The position numbers and the translations under genes are program-made. A stretch of DNA of 5,970 bases from 66-474 sp036759545 (GTDB lineage Bacteria; Pseudomonadota; Gammaproteobacteria; Xanthomonadales; Rhodanobacteraceae), in contig DAIOUL010000116.1 of NCBI GenBank assembly GCA_036759545.1, positions 1 through 5,970 on the forward strand. The letters are read 5' to 3'. The notes beneath the pieces were generated by a model. It was not told where the DNA came from. It was given only the letters and a program-made list of their open reading frames with translations, and made no database searches. Below, piece after piece: positions 1 through 5,954 of this stretch; position 1 is the stretch's first letter; the number at the start of each line of letters is the position of its first letter.

Positions 1-2428
1 GGATGGTGTCGCTGTCCTGGTATTCGACTTCGTTGTTCAACTTGATGTTGTAGTAATCGGCGGTGATGTCGAAATTGGGCGTGGGTGAGAACACGAAGCC
101 GTAAGTGAAGGATTTGCCGGTCTCGTCCTTCAGCGAGGTGCTGCCGTGGCTGCGGCCGTTGAATCCGACGTCGCCCCAGTCGCAATCGCTGAAATCGGGC
201 CCGGTCTCCGGTTCCAGCAGGCGGCACTGCCAATAGTCGATGCCTCCGGAACTCGATCCGCTTTCGCCGGCGTACAGATAGGAAAGATCCGGCGCGCGGA
301 AGCTGGTGCCCAGCGAACCCCGCAGCAGCAGGCTTTCGAACGGACGGTATTCCAGCCCGAGGTTGTAGGTGTACTTGCCGCTGGAATGCGAGCTGTAGCT
401 GTACTTGTCGTAGCGCCCGGCAGTTGAAAGCGTCAATTGCGAGAACACGGGGATGCGCAATTCCGCACCGATGCCGGAATGGCTGCGCGATCCCACCGCG
501 TCGGTGTTGTGCAATCCGTAGTAGCTGCCGTCGAGCGAAAGCGGATCGGCTTTCAGGCCGAAGTACTGCGTGCCGTATTCGGCCACGCCTGCGAAGCCCA
601 CCGGACCAGCCGGCAGGTGGAACAATTCGGTGGTGTCGAGCGTGAAGGAAACGATGTCGGCACGGCTCTTGTCGTTGTCGATCGAATCCTGCGTGATCGA
701 ACGGAATTGCTCGACAGTGAGCGGCGTGTACAACCGGCTGGGCGGCGCGTAGAACATCTCATAGCCGCTATCCGGATCGATACCCAGCGACGGGCCCAGA
801 TACAGCGCCTGAGCTTTCGCGGCGACCAGCGCGGGCCATTTGCTTTCCAGCTTGTTCTGCGAGTGGCCGTAGGTGGCTTCGTAGTTCCACTGGTCGTCCT
901 GGCCGAAGGTGCCGCGCAAGCCGGTATTGAACGAGAGCGTCTGGTTGATGTTGCGGATCATCCCGGCCTTGAAACCGCCGTTCTCCTCGATGGTGAAATA
1001 GCGGCGGCTCCACTCTTCGACCTGTCCGGTCGCCGTGTTGTAGAACGGCGTATCCGCGCAGTCGCCGTTCAAGGGTTCGCAGTTGTACCACTGCAGCGGC
1101 GTGTTGTAGCTGTCCTGGTGCGAGGCGCTGGCCAGCACATCGAGGAACAGATCCATGTGATCGTTCACGTGGTAGGTGGCCGAGCCGAAGAAGTTGGCCA
1201 TCTTGCGGCCGTTCTCCAGCGTGCCGTATCCGACGTCGTAATAACTGCCGCAGTAGTAGCCCGGCACATATTCGCCGGTGACCGGGTCATATCCGTAATC
1301 CGCGCGCGAGGCGTAGAAGACCGTGCCCTTGTCGTAACCCGACAGCGCGTCACAGGTGGCCTTGCCCGGATCGAGATAGTTGCCGTCTTCATCCGTGCGC
1401 AACCAGACCTGGCTCGCCACAACATCGGAAGGATCGAGCGGCGCGTCCAGCCGCGAATCGGTGAAACTGCGCTGGAACGCCCACAACGGCAGCTCGTTGT
1501 AGAGCTCCAGCCCGAACACCGAATCGAAATTGCCCCTCGAGAAACCGCTGGAAATCTGCAGGCGCTCGTTGGTGCCACCGCCGTGTTCCGTGCCGCCCAC
1601 GCGGAAGTCGATCGTGGTGCCGTCGGCTTTTTTCTTCAGGATGAAGTTGATCACGCCGGAAATCGCATCCGAACCGTACACCGCTGACGCGCTGCCCGAG
1701 AGGATTTCCACGCGATCGATCATCGAGGCGGGCAGGTTGGAGATATCGGTGAAGTTGCTGTTGCCGTTGTAGGACTGCGGGTAGTCGGCGATGCGCCGCC
1801 CGTTCACCAGCACCAGCGTGTGATTGGGACCCAGGCCGCGCAGATCGACGGCCTGTGCGCCAGGCGAGAAACCATCGGTCTGCTGATTGTTGTCCAGCGC
1901 GCCGAGATTCTGCGTCAGCGAAGTCATGATGTCCGGCACGGAGGCGAAACCGCGGTCGTGGATGTCCTGCGCGCTGATGGTCACCACAGGCGCGGGTCCT
2001 TCGATCTGCGCGCGGGGAATGCGCGAGCCCGTGACTACCACCTCCTGCAGCGTCTGCGGCTTGGCCGCGGCTTGGTCCGTCGGCTCCAGCGGCGGCGGGG
2101 CGGGTCGTGCGGCGGGTACAGCAGGCGCCGCGGTTCTCACGATCACCATCGCGCCGGAGCCGTCATGCTTCACGCCGAAACCGCTGCCTTGCAGCAGCTG
2201 GTCGAGCGCCTGATCCGTGGTCAACGTGCCGTGCACGCCGGCGGTATGCACGCCGCGCAATTGGTTCGCATCGTAGATGAACTGCGCACCGGTCTGCCGC
2301 GCGAGCTGATCCAGCGCGCCGACCATGTCGCCGGCCGGGATGTCCACGCGCCGCGCCGTCGCCTGCCCGAACGCGGCTGCCGGCAATGTGCAGGCCAGCG
2401 CCAGCAGCATCGCAAGAAACAAACGCAT
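1..2428 (-). CDS. TonB-dependent outer-membrane receptor with STN signalling domain (C-terminus cut by window edge)
   Basis: Energy-dependent outer-membrane importer that also senses its ligand. The frame is open from the ATG at 2428 to the left edge (809 codons, no stop), so the last barrel strands are missing. In order: signal peptide (residues 1-21, MRLFLAMLLALACTLPAAAF), STN domain (about 26-97), Pro/Ala linker (99-126), TonB-box-like LQEVVVTGSR (127-136), and plug (about 140-270) with DLRGLGPNHTLVLVNGRR (195-212) and RVEILSGSASAVYGSDAISG (239-258). The barrel begins after about 270 and has the conserved TSFRAP motif (708-713). Six mature-protein cysteines fall in three spaced pairs (359/393, 450/457, 735/749), probably in surface loops. 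The STN domain marks a transducer-type receptor, matching the sigma/FecR genes directly upstream. The plug resembles those of broad CirA-type receptors, so the ligand (siderophore, sugar or peptide) cannot be read from sequence. Start chosen for its strong Shine-Dalgarno and signal peptide. Confidence 0.95.
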   Translation of the reverse strand, partial: MRLFLAMLLALACTLPAAAFGQATARRVDIPAGDMVGALDQLARQTGAQFIYDANQLRGVHTAGVHGTLTTDQALDQLLQGSGFGVKHDGSGAMVIVRTAAPAVPAARPAPPPLEPTDQAAAKPQTLQEVVVTGSRIPRAQIEGPAPVVTISAQDIHDRGFASVPDIMTSLTQNLGALDNNQQTDGFSPGAQAVDLRGLGPNHTLVLVNGRRIADYPQSYNGNSNFTDISNLPASMIDRVEILSGSASAVYGSDAISGVINFILKKKADGTTIDFRVGGTEHGGGTNERLQISSGFSRGNFDSVFGLELYNELPLWAFQRSFTDSRLDAPLDPSDVVASQVWLRTDEDGNYLDPGKATCDALSGYDKGTVFYASRADYGYDPVTGEYVPGYYCGSYYDVGYGTLENGRKMANFFGSATYHVNDHMDLFLDVLASASHQDSYNTPLQWYNCEPLNGDCADTPFYNTATGQVEEWSRRYFTIEENGGFKAGMIRNINQTLSFNTGLRGTFGQDDQWNYEATYGHSQNKLESKWPALVAAKAQALYLGPSLGIDPDSGYEMFYAPPSRLYTPLTVEQFRSITQDSIDNDKSRADIVSFTLDTTELFHLPAGPVGFAGVAEYGTQYFGLKADPLSLDGSYYGLHNTDAVGSRSHSGIGAELRIPVFSQLTLSTAGRYDKYSYSSHSSGKYTYNLGLEYRPFESLLLRGSLGTSFRAPDLSYLYAGESGSSSGGIDYWQCRLLEPETGPDFSDCDWGDVGFNGRSHGSTSLKDETGKSFTYGFVFSPTPNFDITADYYNIKLNNEVEYQDSDTI

Positions 2429-2433
2429 GTCAT

Positions 2434-2440
2434 CCTCCCC
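2434..2440 (-). promoter_or_regulatory. Ribosome binding site of the receptor gene
   Basis: On the minus strand GGGGAGG lies five bases (ATGAC) before the ATG at 2428. It is the strongest Shine-Dalgarno in the three-gene minus-strand cluster and fixes the receptor start. An overlapping ATG five bases upstream is in another frame. Confidence 0.8.
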
Positions 2441-2469
2441 GCCGCGCCGAATGCGCCCTTGCAGAAACC

Positions 2470-2493
2470 AGACGAACGTCGCCGGGAATTCCC
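2470..2493 (-). promoter_or_regulatory. Candidate ECF-sigma promoter for the receptor gene
   Basis: Read on the minus strand, GGGAA (2493-2489) is followed after 14 bases by CGTCT (2474-2470). GGAA-type -35 and CGTC-type -10 elements are typical of ECF sigma factors, although this spacing is slightly shorter than the RpoE consensus. Predicted transcription would begin near 2463, leaving a leader of about 35 nt that contains the strong Shine-Dalgarno. The same string with identical spacing precedes the divergent peptidase gene (4190-4213). FecI-type sigma factors usually act on the receptor promoter, which fits the location between fecR and the receptor. Assignment to the sigma factor encoded here is inference. 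Confidence 0.45.
2484..2493. repeat. Perfect 10-bp palindrome in the fecR-receptor gap
   Basis: GGGAATTCCC is a perfect palindrome and is flanked by ACGT on both sides (2477-2480 and 2495-2498), so a transcript reading through from fecR could form a small bulged hairpin. It overlaps the -35 half of the candidate ECF promoter. It could therefore be a promoter element, an operator or a weak attenuator that tunes the receptor relative to fecR. No U-run follows, so it is not a normal terminator. Confidence 0.4.
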
Positions 2494-2504
2494 TACGTCA
2501 TCGA

Positions 2505-3566
2505 TCAACGCGACCGCTTGCGCCGGGCGGATTCCTTGGCCAGTAACACGATGCGGTCGCCATCCGTTTCGGCACGAACCGGAAACGCCTGTTCGATCAG
2601 CCTCACGAACGCATCCTGATTCGACCAGCGAAAATGCCCGCCGACGCGTAGCCCGGCGATGGATGGATCGCCGATCACCAGCTTGCGCGTGTTGTAGCGA
2701 TTGAATTCCTGTGCCGCGGCCGCGAGCGGTGTGTCATGGAACACTACGAAACCGTCGCGCCAGCTCAGCAGTTCGCGCGCCTGGTCGACGGAGAGATGAC
2801 GGATTTCCAGCGCGTCGCCGGAAACCTGCGCCACGCTGCCGGCCGGCAGCAGGGTCGCGGCGGCGTCCACTCCGGGTTCCGATTCCAGCCGCACCAGCCC
2901 GTGCGTCACCACCACGCGCAGAGCGGCATCGCCTTCGCGGCGCACAGCGAAACGCGTGCCGACCGCGACCACGCGGCGGCCGTCCACGTGGACCACGAAT
3001 GGGCGCGAGGCATCTTTTCGCACCTCGAAGAACGCCTCGCCGCGGCGCAGATCGATGTCGCGCTCGTCGCGCGACAAGGCGATGGCGATGGCGGTATCGC
3101 TGTTCAGCATGGCCTCGGACCCATCGGCGAGGCGGATCGTGGAGCTATCGCCCACGATCGTGCGATACACCACCGGCTGCACCGGCGGCTCAGCTCGCGG
3201 CCAAAGGAACCACACCCCTGCGGCTGCGGCAAATACGATTGCCATCGCCGCGAACACCGGCATCTGTAACGCGCGTGCGGAATGCGCGCGTTCGCGCGCG
3301 AGCACGCGGCGTGCATCGAAATACGGCGACAGCGTCCAGTGCCCACGCGGCGGCACCTGTCCGGCCGGCACGCCTGCGCCCAACGCCTTCAGGCGATCGG
3401 CTTGCTCCCAGGCCGAGGCCAGTCGCAGCCATGCCACGCGGTGCGCATCGCTCTCGCGCAACCAGGCATCGAGTTGCGCCTGATCGCGTGCGCACCAGGT
3501 TTCCGAATCCCGGCGAGCGAGCCAGGCTGCGGCGATGCTTTCAATCCGTTTGCTGCCGGCTTCCAT
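2505..3566 (-). CDS. FecR-type transmembrane sigma factor regulator
   Basis: Inner-membrane protein that holds or activates its partner ECF sigma factor and receives the signal from the receptor's STN domain in the periplasm. The 353 residues match the usual FecR length. An N-terminal cytoplasmic segment (about 8-52; AAAWLARRDSETW, QLDAWLRESDAHRVAWLRL) is the DUF4880-type sigma-interacting part. One membrane helix spans about 102-123 (QMPVFAAMAIVFAAAAGVWF). The periplasmic FecR domain runs about 133-228 (IRLADGSEAMLNSDT, RRGEAFFEVRKD, VVAVGTRFAVR). The C-terminal part (about 266-342) is STN-like, as in characterised FecR/PupR proteins. It overlaps the sigma gene by 26 nt, implying translational coupling, and ends 76 nt before the receptor. 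Its own Shine-Dalgarno is weak. Family is clear; an iron role is not shown, so no symbol is given. Confidence 0.93.
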   Translation of the reverse strand: MEAGSKRIESIAAAWLARRDSETWCARDQAQLDAWLRESDAHRVAWLRLASAWEQADRLKALGAGVPAGQVPPRGHWTLSPYFDARRVLARERAHSARALQMPVFAAMAIVFAAAAGVWFLWPRAEPPVQPVVYRTIVGDSSTIRLADGSEAMLNSDTAIAIALSRDERDIDLRRGEAFFEVRKDASRPFVVHVDGRRVVAVGTRFAVRREGDAALRVVVTHGLVRLESEPGVDAAATLLPAGSVAQVSGDALEIRHLSVDQARELLSWRDGFVVFHDTPLAAAAQEFNRYNTRKLVIGDPSIAGLRVGGHFRWSNQDAFVRLIEQAFPVRAETDGDRIVLLAKESARRKRSR

Positions 3567-4161
3567 GATCGTGCCCGGTTGCGGAGCGATGGCGCCGCGG
3601 TGGCTCCTCTTCCTGCATTCCGCCGTAGAAATACCGCGCGATCAAACGGGTTCCCTTGGCGATCTGTTTTTCCACGGTCTTCTCGCTGATGCCGAGCCGC
3701 GCCGCGATCTGCTTCTGCGGCAGGTCCTCGACACGTCGCAGCCAGACCACTTCGCGGCAGCGATCAGGCAGGCGGTCCAGTGCTTCGGCCAGCCGTTTCA
3801 GCATCTGCCGCGCATCGAGCCAGCGTTCCGGAGATCGCTCGTCCATCAAGACGTTCGAGTCGTGCAGATCACCCACGGCTTCGATCGAAACCACGCGGTT
3901 GCGGCGCAGGCGGTCGGTCATCAGATGCCGCGCGGTGGCGAACAGGAACGATTTCGGCAGGTTCGGACGTTGCGTCGCCGCGGCCTGGTACACGCGCGTG
4001 TAGATCTCCTGACGCAGATCGTGGATTTCGTCGCGTTGCGGCCAGGCGCGCGCGAGAAAACGCGTCAGCGATTCCTCGTGCGGCAGGATTTCGCGCGCGA
4101 ACCAGTGGTCGAGATCGGTGAACACGTGCGCGACATTAGCGCCGATGCGCGCCGGGTGCAT
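3541..4161 (-). CDS. FecI-type ECF RNA polymerase sigma factor
   Basis: Group IV sigma factor that directs RNA polymerase to a small set of promoters, here probably the receptor and perhaps the divergent peptidase. It has 206 residues, slightly long for the family because of a roughly 25-residue N-terminal lead and a charged C-terminal tail (about 182-206). Sigma region 2 spans about 28-92 (DLRQEIYTRVYQA at 48-60; LFATARHLMTDRLRRNR at 73-89). Region 4 spans about 120-178 (LPDRCREVVWLRRVEDLPQKQIAARLGISEKTVEKQI from 131), with the helix-turn-helix around 149-170. There is no extra C-terminal domain. The ATG at 4161 has no good Shine-Dalgarno; GTG codons further in are possible but would shorten the lead to region 2. 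The gene is first in the fecI-fecR-receptor order and faces away from the peptidase gene across 84 nt. No ECF-like site was seen upstream of it, so autoregulation is not indicated. Confidence 0.93.
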   Translation of the reverse strand: MHPARIGANVAHVFTDLDHWFAREILPHEESLTRFLARAWPQRDEIHDLRQEIYTRVYQAAATQRPNLPKSFLFATARHLMTDRLRRNRVVSIEAVGDLHDSNVLMDERSPERWLDARQMLKRLAEALDRLPDRCREVVWLRRVEDLPQKQIAARLGISEKTVEKQIAKGTRLIARYFYGGMQEEEPPRRHRSATGHDHGSRQQTD

Positions 4162-4163
4162 CA

Positions 4164-4185
4164 GCCAATTGGCATCCTGGCAGGA
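4164..4185. repeat. Two adjacent palindromes at the sigma gene start (operator candidate)
   Basis: GCCAATTGGC (4164-4173) is a perfect 10-bp palindrome ending two bases before the sigma start codon. TCCTGGCAGGA (4175-4185) is a 5-1-5 inverted repeat directly beside it. They sit in the 84-nt divergent gap, where a repressor could control the sigma gene. Neither resembles a Fur box. Function is unproven and short palindromes also arise by chance. Confidence 0.3.
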
Positions 4186-4189
4186 ATGG

Positions 4190-4213
4190 GGGAAGCGCGG
4201 CAGCGGATCGTCT
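4190..4213 (+). promoter_or_regulatory. Candidate ECF-sigma promoter for the peptidase gene
   Basis: GGGAA (4190-4194), 14 bases, then CGTCT (4209-4213): the same ten defined bases and spacing as the candidate receptor promoter at 2493-2470. Transcription would begin near 4220, about 25 nt ahead of the ATG at 4246 and downstream of the alternative ATGs at 4186 and 4216, which supports the 4246 start. It would place the peptidase under the same sigma factor as the receptor. The match was found by eye and the assignment is inference. Confidence 0.42.
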
Positions 4214-4245
4214 TGATGAACCTGGACCGTTGTGACGAATCGCCG

Positions 4246-5325
4246 ATGAGCACGCCGCGCGTTTCACCCATTCTGTGTTGCCTTGCGCTGTTCGCGTGCA
4301 CGCTGTTGCCGCCGAGCGTGCTTGCGGCCGATGCGCCAAAACCATCCGGTTACGAATATTTCCAGATCGGCGACATCCACGCCGCGACGCCGGCGCAGAC
4401 CCACGGCGGCCTGATGCTGATGGGCGGCGGCACCGAAGTGGATGCGGCGTTCGCCTGGCTGGTGGCGCAGGCCGGGCACGGCCACATCGTGATCCTGCGT
4501 GCGTCGGGCGACGACGAATTGCAGAAATACATCTACAACGATGTGGGCAACGTCGCGTCGGTGCAGACGCTGATCTTCCACGACCGCGCGCAGGCTAGCG
4601 ATTCGCGCGTGCTCGATATCGTGCGCCGCGCCGACGGCATCTTCATCGCCGGCGGCGATCAGGCCAACTACGTGCACTTCTGGAAAGGCACGCCGCTGAA
4701 CGCGCTGATCGACGCACACGTGCGCGACGGCAAGCCGATCGGAGGAACCAGCGCGGGGCTGGCGATCCTCGGCCGGTACAGTTACGGCGCGCTGGATGGC
4801 GGCAGCATCACATCAAAGGAAGCGCTGGCGAATCCTCTGGGTTCCGCAGTGACGCTGGTGGACGATTTCCTGCACCTGCCGCCCTTGTACGCCTCGCAGG
4901 TGATCACCGACAGCCATTTCGATACGCGCGAACGGCTGGGACGCCTGCTCGCTTTCATGGCCAATCTTGCGAAGACGCAGCACACCGCGTCCATCATCGG
5001 CCTGGGCGTGGACGAGAACACCGCGTTGTGCATCGACGAGGACGGACAGGCGCGCTTTTTCAGCGGACATCCTGGAGGCCATGCCGATCTGATCGTTTTG
5101 GCGAGATTCAAGGAAGTCGAACGTCAAGGCGGACGCGCCGCGCTGGATGCGTATCTCGAGAAACGGCTGAGCGCAGGCAAGCCGCTCGAACTGGACGGCT
5201 ACTCGGTCACCGCGATCGGCACGGACAGTAAGCTGCAATTTCCGTCGTTGCAGGTGAGTCATCCGGATCTCCGCGAGACGATCGATGTCCGTGACGGCAA
5301 GTTGATCAAACGCGAAACCAAGTAA
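4246..5325 (+). CDS. Secreted cyanophycinase-like serine peptidase (family S51)
   Basis: Predicted exported hydrolase of the cyanophycinase/peptidase E family. Cyanophycinases cut the multi-L-arginyl-poly-L-aspartate polymer to beta-Asp-Arg dipeptides. The 359 residues begin with a signal peptide (1-27, cleavage after PSVLA), so the enzyme acts in the periplasm or outside, unlike the cytoplasmic cyanobacterial CphB. Motifs: GGGTEVDAAFAWLV (63-76), AGGDQ (135-139), nucleophile elbow GGTSAG with Ser169, DSHFDTRERLGRL with His224 (222-234), and GLGVDEN with Glu257. From memory of Synechocystis CphB, Ser132/His174/Glu201 and pocket residues Gln101, Asp172, Arg178, Arg180 and Arg183 correspond to Ser169/His224/Glu257, Gln139, Asp222, Arg228, Arg230 and Arg233; CphB Gln173 is replaced by Ser223. 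The Ser-His interval is 55 residues against 42. The frame is open back to 3535, but that part is antisense to the sigma gene. ATG 4246 is chosen for the signal peptide, although its Shine-Dalgarno is poor. Another beta-linked or unknown peptide substrate is possible. Confidence 0.88.
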   Translation: MSTPRVSPILCCLALFACTLLPPSVLAADAPKPSGYEYFQIGDIHAATPAQTHGGLMLMGGGTEVDAAFAWLVAQAGHGHIVILRASGDDELQKYIYNDVGNVASVQTLIFHDRAQASDSRVLDIVRRADGIFIAGGDQANYVHFWKGTPLNALIDAHVRDGKPIGGTSAGLAILGRYSYGALDGGSITSKEALANPLGSAVTLVDDFLHLPPLYASQVITDSHFDTRERLGRLLAFMANLAKTQHTASIIGLGVDENTALCIDEDGQARFFSGHPGGHADLIVLARFKEVERQGGRAALDAYLEKRLSAGKPLELDGYSVTAIGTDSKLQFPSLQVSHPDLRETIDVRDGKLIKRETK

Positions 5326-5343
5326 TCGCTCGAAGCTGCGATT
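5324..5343 (+). other. Inverted repeat starting in the peptidase stop codon
   Basis: AATCGC (5324-5329) and GCGATT (5338-5343) can form a six-pair stem with an eight-base loop; the stem includes the last two bases of the TAA stop. The palindrome GCCGCGGC (5346-5353) and an AT-rich GATTTAA follow. There is no U-run, so it may be a weak terminator, a 3' stabilising hairpin between the two genes, or chance. Confidence 0.25.
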
Positions 5344-5375
5344 CAGCCGCGGCGATTTAAGGTGCAGGCAAAGCA

Positions 5376-5382
5376 AAGGAGG
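5376..5382 (+). promoter_or_regulatory. Ribosome binding site of the META lipoprotein gene
   Basis: AAGGAGG is six bases ahead of the ATG at 5389. It is a near-perfect anti-16S match and selects this ATG over the in-frame GTG at 5362, which lies upstream of the site. Confidence 0.85.
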
Positions 5383-5388
5383 CTCGCC

Positions 5389-5817
5389 ATGCGCCCGCTC
5401 GCGTTGTTGTTCGCAGTAATGCTAGTTCTGGCTGGCTGTGCCACAGCTGCACCGCACGCCGCCGCACCGACGGGGTCGCAACTGGCCGGGACGCAATGGC
5501 GTTTCGTTTCGGTACAAGGCAAGTCCATTCCGGATGACGTGCACGCGACACTGCGCTTCGACGACAAGGGTCGCGCGTCCGGCCGCGCCGGCTGCAACAG
5601 CTATGGCGCGTCCTTTCTGGCCGGCGGCGATGGCGCGCTGCATTTCGAGCAGATGCTTTCCACCAAGATGGCCTGCCTGCAACCGGCCGGCGCGATGGAC
5701 ACCGAGCGCGGCGTGATGGATGCGCTTAGCCGCACCGCGCACGCTCGCGTGCAGAAGGACAAAATGATCCTGCTGGATGTGACCGGAGCCGCAGTCGCGA
5801 CACTGCGGGCGCAATAA
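5389..5817 (+). CDS. META-domain (HslJ-like) lipoprotein
   Basis: Small envelope lipoprotein of the META/HslJ family, whose molecular role is not established; E. coli HslJ is linked to heat shock and novobiocin tolerance. The 142 residues open with a lipoprotein signal peptide (MRPLALLFAVMLVLAGC): the lipobox LAGC puts the lipidated cysteine at 17, and the following Ala favours sorting to the outer membrane. One META domain fills about 31-140: GTQWRFVSVQG near its start, GRASGRAGCNSYGASF (61-76), STKMAC (91-96), and the usual acidic residue Glu106. Cys69 and Cys96 are the family's conserved cysteines and may form a disulfide. It starts 63 nt after the peptidase gene on the same strand with no canonical terminator between, so the two may be co-transcribed. 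A functional link to the peptidase is not evident from the sequence; chance adjacency is equally likely. Confidence 0.92.
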   Translation: MRPLALLFAVMLVLAGCATAAPHAAAPTGSQLAGTQWRFVSVQGKSIPDDVHATLRFDDKGRASGRAGCNSYGASFLAGGDGALHFEQMLSTKMACLQPAGAMDTERGVMDALSRTAHARVQKDKMILLDVTGAAVATLRAQ

Positions 5818-5866
5818 CCCGCCAAGCCGGTGCGGTCTGAGGCAAGAAGGGACAGCAGCCGTTCTG

Positions 5867-5895
5867 TTGACTTGCCGGCAGATCGCCGCGAAAAT
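5867..5895 (+). promoter_or_regulatory. Candidate sigma-70 promoter facing off the right edge
   Basis: TTGACT (5867-5872; 5 of 6 to the -35 consensus), a 17-base spacer, then GAAAAT (5890-5895; 4 of 6 to the -10). Transcription would begin near 5903 and serve a gene beyond the window. Inverted repeat CCGCG/CGCGG (5886-5890, 5897-5901) brackets the -10 element and could be an operator, or a weak hairpin ending the lipoprotein transcript. Confidence 0.4.
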
Positions 5896-5926
5896 ACGCG
5901 GTCTTTGTGAGAGGTTGGCCTCGGTG

Positions 5927-5954
5927 CCGGGATGTCCCGCGGGACGAGCCCCGG
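5927..5954 (+). repeat. GC-rich nested inverted repeat in the 3' intergenic region
   Basis: CCGGG (5927-5931) pairs with CCCGG (5950-5954), enclosing the perfect 12-bp palindrome GTCCCGCGGGAC (5934-5945); ATTTTGG follows. In RNA this would be a stacked hairpin about 25 nt into the leader made by the candidate promoter at 5867. It could be a leader structure, an attenuator, or a weak terminator for the lipoprotein gene. The remainder of 5818-5970 shows nothing recognisable. Confidence 0.35.

Noticed and set aside
437..1687. A 416-codon open frame on the plus strand.
   Set aside because: It lies wholly antisense to the receptor gene, whose 809-codon frame has clear plug and barrel motifs. The translation shows no recognisable domain and is typical of high-GC antisense frames.
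2711..3568. A 285-codon plus-strand frame very rich in Arg, Pro and Ala.
   Set aside because: Its composition is characteristic of an out-of-frame GC-rich translation, and the opposite strand encodes a complete FecR protein.
4161..4175. Four-codon minus-strand open frame ending in TGATG on the sigma start, possibly a coupling mini-ORF.
   Set aside because: It has no properly spaced ribosome site and is too short to separate from chance.
4169..4184. TTGGCATCCTGGCAGG as a sigma-54 (-24/-12) promoter.
   Set aside because: The -12 GC dinucleotide is not at the required distance from the -24 GG.
3535..4245. In-frame 237-codon N-terminal extension of the peptidase.
   Set aside because: It is antisense to the sigma gene, would bury the signal peptide at 4246-4326 inside the protein, and would start upstream of the candidate promoter.
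4285..4299. Lipobox-like LFAC at residues 15-18 of the peptidase.
   Set aside because: Phe at position -2 relative to Cys is atypical, and a standard signal peptidase I site (SVLA-AD) follows at residue 27.
4264..4719. A 151-codon minus-strand frame and other minus-strand frames across 4782-5376.
   Set aside because: They are shadows of the peptidase gene, which carries family motifs and all three catalytic residues.
5362..5388. GTG start nine codons upstream for the META lipoprotein.
   Set aside because: The strong AAGGAGG site lies downstream of this GTG and six bases before the ATG at 5389, which also gives a normal lipoprotein signal peptide.
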